From contig MU006217.1 in assembly GCA_010093685.1 (NCBI GenBank), positions 1-22,745 on the forward strand: a stretch of 22,745 nucleotides of DNA. The letters are read 5' to 3'. The position numbers were made by a program, and so were the translations under genes. Each line of letters begins with the position of its first letter. Within the stretch, counting starts at the first letter, position 1. The notes beneath the pieces were generated by a model. The model did no database searches, was not told the DNA's origin, and saw only the letters and a list, made by a program, of their open reading frames with translations. This document shows positions 18,860 to 22,745 of the stretch, piece after piece. This stretch comes from Ophiobolus disseminans. Taxonomy: Eukaryota; Ascomycota; Dothideomycetes; Pleosporales; Phaeosphaeriaceae.

Positions 18860-19836
18860 GGTAGAATGTTAGTTATAGCAGTAACCTTAGCCACTGTAGT
18901 GCTGTGTAGGCGACGTGCAGGCTAATAAGGGCATGTAGAGATAATGTGGCTGCTAGCTCTACAGCGGAAGCAAAGGCGGTTCTCCTTGCGGTGCTGAAGC
19001 TCCTTAGTGTCTACCCACTTAGCTCGTTTCTGAGAAGTTGTTCCCTAGTGAGAAAACGTAGGTTACTAGTCTATAGCATCTAGAGCAACAGATCTAGCTT
19101 GCTGAGGCAGAGTAGCAGGACGGCGCTACATGCTAGTTGTGGGAGTCTGTCCTTTAGAAGCTAGGGAGATGCGGTAGAGGTTGTTAGACATAAGGATAGC
19201 CTAGTCTACAAGTGCCTTAAAACTAACATCTCTGTTAAGCCTAACTATGTTCCTCTGCAACTCTAAGCTCAGTCTACAGGTGAACAGGCTCTTCTTCTGC
19301 AGGTTAGGCAGCTTAATCCTAGTGATCAAGAGCAGCTCCTCAAATTCCTGTTGGTACTCCCTCACTAATCTCTTTCCTTGCCTTGCACTATTAAGCCTAT
19401 CTATAGCTCTCTCTTCTGCATAGGGATCTTTGAATCGGCTATCCATAAAGCTCTACATTTCCTCTATAGTGCTATGAGAATTTCTTTCTATCTATAGAAG
19501 TAGGATGCGTGCAGCCTGTCTAGTGAGTCTCTAAAAGACATAAGAGGTCTTTGACTGCTCTGTGTCAAAGTATCTAGCATTATTAAATAGCTTAGACCTA
19601 GCCTTGTAACGAAAGGTAGAATATAGCTTGCAGTCCCTATCAAAGGTTTCTAGGTCTAGAAAGCGTAGCTTCTTGTTTGAGCTAATACTGTCCTGAGGGG
19701 GCAGTGGTTAAACGCTATGCATAGCTTAGAGAAGCTAGGCAACCTAAGCAGGAGGTCTATTAATAGGTAGTGCTGGAAACTGTAGCTCTCTAATGTTCTC
19801 ATTCCTTCTCCTAGAGCTTTCGGGCTCATATCTCAT
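18860..19836 (-). pseudogene. Ty3/gypsy gag, RIP-mutated
   Basis: The minus-strand frame starts at an ATG at 19836 (MRYEPESS; the frame is also open upstream) and contains a capsid-like stretch with YSTFRYKARSKLFNNARYF, then the longest open piece (19201-19446), SFMDSRFKDPYAEERAIDRL and QEFEELLLITRIKL. A CCHC zinc knuckle (C-x2-C-x4-H-x4-C, LCFRCRASSHIISTCP) lies around 18975-18929. This is the standard gag layout: capsid, then nucleocapsid that binds RNA. TAG codons replace Trp/Gln at several sites. Pol follows in a different frame. The C-terminal end is uncertain because of the frame change. Confidence 0.75.
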
Positions 19837-19887
19837 GTCTATGTCTTGATCTATAGTAGCCTAGTGCTCTAGGGCCTAGTGTAGTTC

Positions 19888-20345
19888 TGTGGCCTACAAC
19901 TACTTGCAGGGCTTTGCGTGATTCCGTAGGCCTACAACTACTTGCAGGGCTTTGCGTGACTCTGTGGGCCTACAACTGCTTGCAGGGCTTTGCGTGATTC
20001 CGTGGCCTACAACTGCTTGCAGGGCTTTGCGTAATTCCGTGGGCCTACAACTGCTTGCAGGGCTTTGCGTGATTCCGTGGCCTACAACTGCTTGCAGGGC
20101 TTTGCGTAATTCCGTGGGCCTATAACTGCTTGCAGGGCTTTGCGTGATTCTGTAGGCCTACAACTGCTTGCAGGGCTTTGCGTGATTCCGTGGCCTACAA
20201 CTGCTTGCAGGGCTTTGCGTGATTCCGTAGGCCTACAACTACTTGTAGGGCTTTGCGTGATTCTGTAGGCCTACAACTGCTTGCAGGGCTTTGCGTGATT
20301 CCGTAGGCCTACAACTGCTTGTAGGGCTTTGCGTAGTTCCGTAGG
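19888..20345. repeat. Minisatellite, 12 units of 37-38 bp
   Basis: The core GCAGGGCTTTGCGTGATTCC with GTAGGCCTACAACTGCTT recurs about 12 times. Units alternate between GTGGCC (37 bp) and GTAGGCC/GTGGGCC (38 bp). There are no non-repeat spacers. It lies just 5' of the minus-strand gypsy gag, between gag and the putative LTR, so it belongs to the element's leader or an N-terminal extension. The 37/38-bp period would shift reading frame from unit to unit. Confidence 0.92.
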
Positions 20346-20359
20346 TGATTAATTCAAAA

Positions 20360-20466
20360 TGTAAGGGCTGCGCAAAGTATGCTAGTACCTAATAACAATA
20401 GTTGAATTGATAAAGAACTATAGAGGTGCAGTAATGAGTTTTCGGTGTGGCTCGCTTCCCCACACA
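20360..20466 (-). repeat. Possible 5' LTR of the minus-strand gypsy
   Basis: On the minus strand the segment starts TGTGTGGGGAAGCGAGCC and ends GCGCAGCCCTTACA, giving TG...CA ends with a short inverted TGT/ACA. Position (before leader and gag) fits a 5' LTR. No second copy is in the window, so this is a prediction. Its 3' end resembles the CCCTTACA of the other gypsy LTRs. Confidence 0.35.
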
Positions 20467-20760
20467 CTAGGTAGGACAAGGTTAGATGGATCTTATCTAT
20501 AACTAGGCTCCGCTAGATACCTAGGGCTCAGCCTATTATACGCTGCAACTCTATAGCGCTACTATTGATTCTGCTAGAAATTGCGGCGGAGAACTGACAA
20601 ATAGTCGCTGCAGATTCTGCTGAAGTTGCATTAGTTTTGGAGTAATATTAAGCAATAGTTTCGACTTTGAGTAAGCAAAGGTTTCGACTCGACTGTACGT
20701 GCGGGCGCTAAAATTTTTGGTGGGGTTAGCAAAGGTTTGCAGTCGGAACCTTCGTAAAAT
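20467..20760. other. No gene recognised
   Basis: Nearly 300 bp without a convincing frame. TTTCGACT-type words recur (20660-20695). Lies between the putative gypsy LTR and repeat copy 2. Confidence 0.4.
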
Positions 20761-21276
20761 ACATGTTAGGCGTTGCTCTCGAATTGGCGTTGCTCTCGAA
20801 GTGGCGTTGCTTTCGAAGTGGCGTTGCTCTCGACACGGCGTTGCGCTGCTGCTATTGACGTGCAGCCCTTAACGCGCAGCTGCTGCCCTTGACGCGCTGC
20901 TGCTGCCCCTGACGCGCTGCTGCTGCTATTCACGCGCTGCTACTGCGATTGACGTGCTGCTGCTGCTATTGACGTGCGGCTGCTTTCGTCGTTTACCGGT
21001 ACCGGTTTTCAGGCGCTGCTAATCTGCGCTCGCGAACATCACGACCGCGCGATGTATCTGCGAACACCAAACCCTAAGCCCCTCACCCCTATGGATTCTT
21101 ACGCTGCAACTCACGCAGGGCGTGCGCCTACCTGCGCTGAGCTACGTCTCTATAGAAATGGGAGTTCCCAAAGATTTTGGTGAGGCGAGGCGCTAGGCAA
21201 GGGTGTTCTGCTCCGACGGGTAGTGATTGGCTGTAAAATGCACTCAACGTTTGTGCCATTTATTCATATATCTTAG
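20761..21276 (+). repeat. Repeat copy 2 (tandem array plus telomere-like core), empty LINE site
   Basis: Begins with GCGTTGCTCTCGAA-type units, then GCTGCTGCYATTGACG-type units (to about 20990), then the core shared with copy 1: GGCGCTGCTAATCTGCGCTC, ACCAAACCCTAAGCCCCTCA and ACGCAGGGCGTGCGCCTACC. It then runs on uninterrupted through ATTTTGGTGAGGCGAGGCGC to CATATATCTTAG. In copy 1 the same blocks are separated by about 4 kb (LINE and cassettes). Less mutated than copy 1. The open frame at 20974-21183 is repeat sequence, not a gene. Confidence 0.78.
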
Positions 21277-21321
21277 AGCCAGAGAGCAGGCTGACTTTAT
21301 AGCAGACTGCTGGCTTCTGGA

Positions 21322-21712
21322 TAGGCTGGTAAAAGGGTATAGGTTGGGTTAGGGTTGGGTTGCCTTACGTAATACCTCAGCCGTAACCCAACCCCAACCC
21401 ATTTTTTTTGCGCTAGTACTGGGTATAGGTTGGGTTAAGGTCGCACGGGCCTTGGGTTGAGGTTGGGTCGCACCGACATAGTTTTAAGCCAATTAGGCTG
21501 CTTATCACAGCTGATTATCACATACATGATTGGCTATACCCCTGTCTGGGTCTGACATAATACAACCCAACCTCTACCCGCGCTAGAGCTACTACAACCC
21601 AACCACAGCTACAGGTCCATGCGACCTTAACCCAACCAATACCTCAAGGCCCGTGCGACCCCAACCCAACCTATACCCACTGCTGGGTACCTCAACCCTT
21701 TTTACCAGCCTA
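21322..21712. mobile_element. hAT-like MITE, copy 2 (391 bp, less mutated)
   Basis: TAGGCTGGTAAAAGGG...CCTTTTTACCAGCCTA with 8-bp flanks CTTCTGGA (21314-21321) and CTTCTAGA (21713-21720). They differ by one TGG-to-TAG change that post-dates insertion. Identical in length to copy 1. It carries repeated GGTATAGGTTGGGTT and AACCCAACC words that make much of the element self-complementary. No coding capacity. It inserted into a gypsy LTR. Confidence 0.88.
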
Positions 21713-21779
21713 CTTCTAGAAGTTTCTACATACATCAGCATTTGTCAGCTGTTAGAAGAACATATCTTGTTCTGGCTAG

Positions 21780-21814
21780 TTCCAGGACATTCCATGACGT
21801 TCCATGATGTTCCA
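21780..21814 (+). promoter_or_regulatory. 10-bp phased TTCCA array in gypsy LTR
   Basis: TTCCA occurs at 21780, 21790, 21800 and 21810, exactly one helical turn apart (units like TTCCATGACG). On the LTR's own strand this is TGGAA. It lies in the early part of the LTR, where promoter/enhancer sites are expected. The equivalent part of the LTR at 17649-17916 is degraded, including TGG-to-TAG changes. A factor-binding role is inference. Confidence 0.4.
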
Positions 21815-21885
21815 ATGAACCGAAGTGTATCCACTGAGGACAGTAGAGGTCTAACCTCTTACACAGTAGATAATACTGCTGTTCT

Positions 21886-21996
21886 AGGTCTTCCCGATTT
21901 AATCCAAATTTTAAACCGGGAAAGGTCAAAATCAGGGTCCAACTAGCGCCAAATTAAATCGGGAAGAGTCTTCCCGATTTATGATTAATAGTGAGG
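21886..21996 (+). mobile_element. Hairpin element, copy 2
   Basis: A first, imperfect hairpin pairs TCTTCCCGATTT (21889-21900) with AAACCGGGAAAG (21913-21924). A second has perfect 12-bp arms and a one-base loop (AAATCGGGAAGA, 21956-21967; TCTTCCCGATTT, 21969-21980). Then GATTAATAGTGAGG ends the similarity with copy 1 (16586-16696). The central stretch GTCCAACTAGCGCCAAATTA matches copy 1 with C/T differences. Likely a small non-autonomous DNA transposon. Confidence 0.55.
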
Positions 21997-22181
21997 TATC
22001 TACACTTCGCGCCCTTTCTCACAGCAGGGGGGTCAGCCTCGCTTAGCGGGAGCTATACCTTGTACGCTTTAGATCAACTCAAGCCGTCCGGCTCCTGCTA
22101 GTATCTGTAATACAATACTGTCGCGGAAGGCTCTCTTGCAAGGATACTCACGTGATCGCGTGCGTCCAGAGTGTCACGAGA

Positions 22182-22353
22182 CGCTCGGGCTCGAGCTGAC
22201 CAATCAGCATAATCCGGGTGCTCAACAAGCACCCGGCGTTTGTGCGCACAGCGCTCAGGCTCGAGCTAGCCAATCAACGTTGTGCGTGGCGCTCGGGCTC
22301 GAGCTGGCCAATCAGCATAATCCGGGTGCTCGATAATCACCCGGCGTTTGTGC
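22182..22353 (+). repeat. Triplicated CCAAT/hairpin module
   Basis: Three units begin GCTC(G/A)GGCTCGAGCT (near 22183, 22252 and 22291), each followed by CCAAT (22200-22204, 22270-22274, 22308-22312). Units 1 and 3 then carry AATCCGGGTG...CACCCGGCGTTTGTGC, which forms a hairpin (22214-22236 with 9-bp stem; 22322-22344 with 7-bp stem). The middle unit lacks the hairpin. Sits just upstream of a TATA-like box. Confidence 0.7.
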
Positions 22354-22365
22354 TAGGAGCACACC

Positions 22366-22372
22366 ATAAATA
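22366..22372 (+). promoter_or_regulatory. TATA-like box
   Basis: ATAAATA lies downstream of three CCAAT boxes (22200, 22270, 22308), in a region that is not AT-rich or RIP-like. The arrangement resembles an RNA polymerase II promoter reading rightward. A transcript is not demonstrated. Confidence 0.4.
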
Positions 22373-22401
22373 GCTGCTTCTTGACACGAGCTTACAATCC
22401 A

Positions 22402-22512
22402 ATGATCAATCTCCCAAATCATTCCTATGCTCTTCTTTGCCACAAATACTCCTTAATCGCCGGAAAGCTCACAAGGTCTGTGCCGGAGCGGGTCGGCCAT
22501 CCTCCCTGCTAG
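22402..22512 (+). CDS. Possible 36-aa ORF after TATA-like box
   Basis: First ATG downstream of the TATA-like box (36 bp from it), reading MINLPNHSYALLCHKYSLIA... to TAG at 22510-22512. No motif is recognised. It could be a short upstream ORF, the first exon of a longer gene, or chance. Confidence 0.2.
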   Translation: MINLPNHSYALLCHKYSLIAGKLTRSVPERVGHPPC

Positions 22513-22586
22513 TGGTGGCAAACTGTAGAGAGCTTTGGGAGCACCGCCACCTTTTCTGCCGCTGAATCTCACCGAACGATTTTATC

Positions 22587-22592
22587 TTTATT
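22587..22592 (-). terminator. Candidate polyadenylation signal for the ankyrin gene
   Basis: TTTATT on the plus strand is AATAAA on the minus strand, about 90 bp beyond the stop codon at 22683. Confidence 0.35.
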
Positions 22593-22682
22593 ATAGGAAG
22601 GTTAGGATTCGATCTGGAGCAGCCCGCTGCTGGAACCACAACCAGGAACTACGGCTATGTCGTGGCAACGACCACCTCAGCC

Positions 22683-22745
22683 TTAAACGTCCTTCGACTC
22701 CAGGTCGGCACCCTTGTCGAGCAGCAGCTTGACCACCGCCTCGTG
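22683..22745 (-). CDS. Ankyrin-repeat protein, C-terminal end (partial)
   Basis: The minus-strand frame from the window edge reads HEAVVKLLLDKGADLESKDV and stops at TAA (22683-22685). This is the second-helix and loop part of an ankyrin repeat (VVKLLLDKGADLESKD). Its GC-rich codons, with CTG and GTG retained and no TAG, contrast with the rest of the window, so this gene is probably intact or only recently cut. The protein seems to end inside a repeat, shortly after where the next repeat would start, so a truncated end is possible. Ankyrin repeats mediate protein binding, and many fungal genes of this kind are large NACHT-ankyrin proteins, but the remainder is off the window. Confidence 0.75.
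   Translation of the reverse strand, partial: HEAVVKLLLDKGADLESKDV

Larger units (their letters stand above)
21272..21863 (-). repeat. Ty3/gypsy LTR fragment split by a MITE
   Basis: On the minus strand it begins TGTAAGAGGTTAGACCTCTAC at 21863 and aligns to the LTR at 17649 onward. It is interrupted at 21712-21322 by a MITE and resumes with AGCCAGCAGTCTGC and CAGCCTGCTCTCT, fading near 21272. The last roughly 65 bp of the LTR are missing. Being less RIP-mutated than 17649-17916, it shows the original start TGTAAG. Confidence 0.75.

Noticed and set aside
19888..20345. CRISPR-like array
   Set aside because: Units abut with no unique spacers; it is a minisatellite.
21886..21996. Helitron 3' end (hairpin near terminus)
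   Set aside because: No CTRR terminus or A^T insertion site, and two hairpins with co-varying arms do not fit the usual Helitron end.
20974..22336. Plus-strand frames at 20974-21183, 21653-21946 and 22136-22336 (and minus 21735-21929)
   Set aside because: They lie across repeat core, MITE/LTR junctions and the CCAAT/hairpin module; no coding signature.
22535..22732. Plus-strand 65-codon frame at the right edge
   Set aside because: Its end is antisense to the ankyrin repeat coding sequence and the rest has no motif.

Overview
The window reads as a transposon graveyard from a filamentous ascomycete (fungal) genome, possibly near a chromosome end. Evidence for a fungus: RNase H-bearing LINE, Ty1/copia and chromodomain-type Ty3/gypsy relics, an OrsD/DUF3505-like gene, CCCTAA-type telomere-like motifs, and a strong repeat-induced point mutation (RIP) signature. 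Nearly every coding frame I can follow is long and in phase but interrupted by TAG (less often TAA) where TGG, CAG or CAA is expected, with almost no internal TGA. Two copies of one 391-bp element differ at 20 sites. All are C-to-T or G-to-A in one copy, 18 at CpA/TpG and 14 of those in the extended context CCA/TGG. I cannot name the species.

Layout, left half: (i) 1-2347 is a nest. A gypsy LTR end (1-93) lies in a copia fragment (94-1068, minus), which lies in a RIP-mutated OrsD-like gene (1069-2347, minus). (ii) 2350-3040 and 7046-7200 are parts of a repeat with a GCTGCT-rich tandem array and a telomere-like motif; a related copy is at 20761-21276. Copy 1 is split by two palindrome-bearing cassettes (3113-3200, 3488-3575) and a 5'-truncated LINE (about 3565-7045, ending in A22). 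(iii) 7200-8245 holds a degraded coding-like block of unknown function. (iv) 8246-13435 is a full-length copia element with 134-bp LTRs and one gag-pol frame.

Right half: (v) 13449-16300 holds two arrays of a repeat with about 186-195 bp period around two related, damaged minus-strand small genes. (vi) 16586-17916 is a hairpin element followed by the integrase/chromodomain end and 3' LTR of a plus-strand gypsy. (vii) 17917-20466 is a minus-strand gypsy (gag, protease start, possible 5' LTR) with a 391-bp hAT-like MITE in its protease and a 38-bp minisatellite at its 5' side. (viii) 20761-21996 is repeat copy 2, a gypsy LTR fragment split by a second MITE, and a second hairpin element. (ix) From about 22000 the sequence looks much less mutated: CCAAT boxes, hairpins and a TATA-like box, then the 3' end of a minus-strand ankyrin-repeat gene at the edge.

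Probably no gene here except the edge ankyrin gene is functional. The value of the window lies in the nested insertion history, the RIP record, and several structural repeats (palindrome-swapped cassettes, co-varying hairpins, the satellite with its paired small genes) that ordinary gene annotation would miss.
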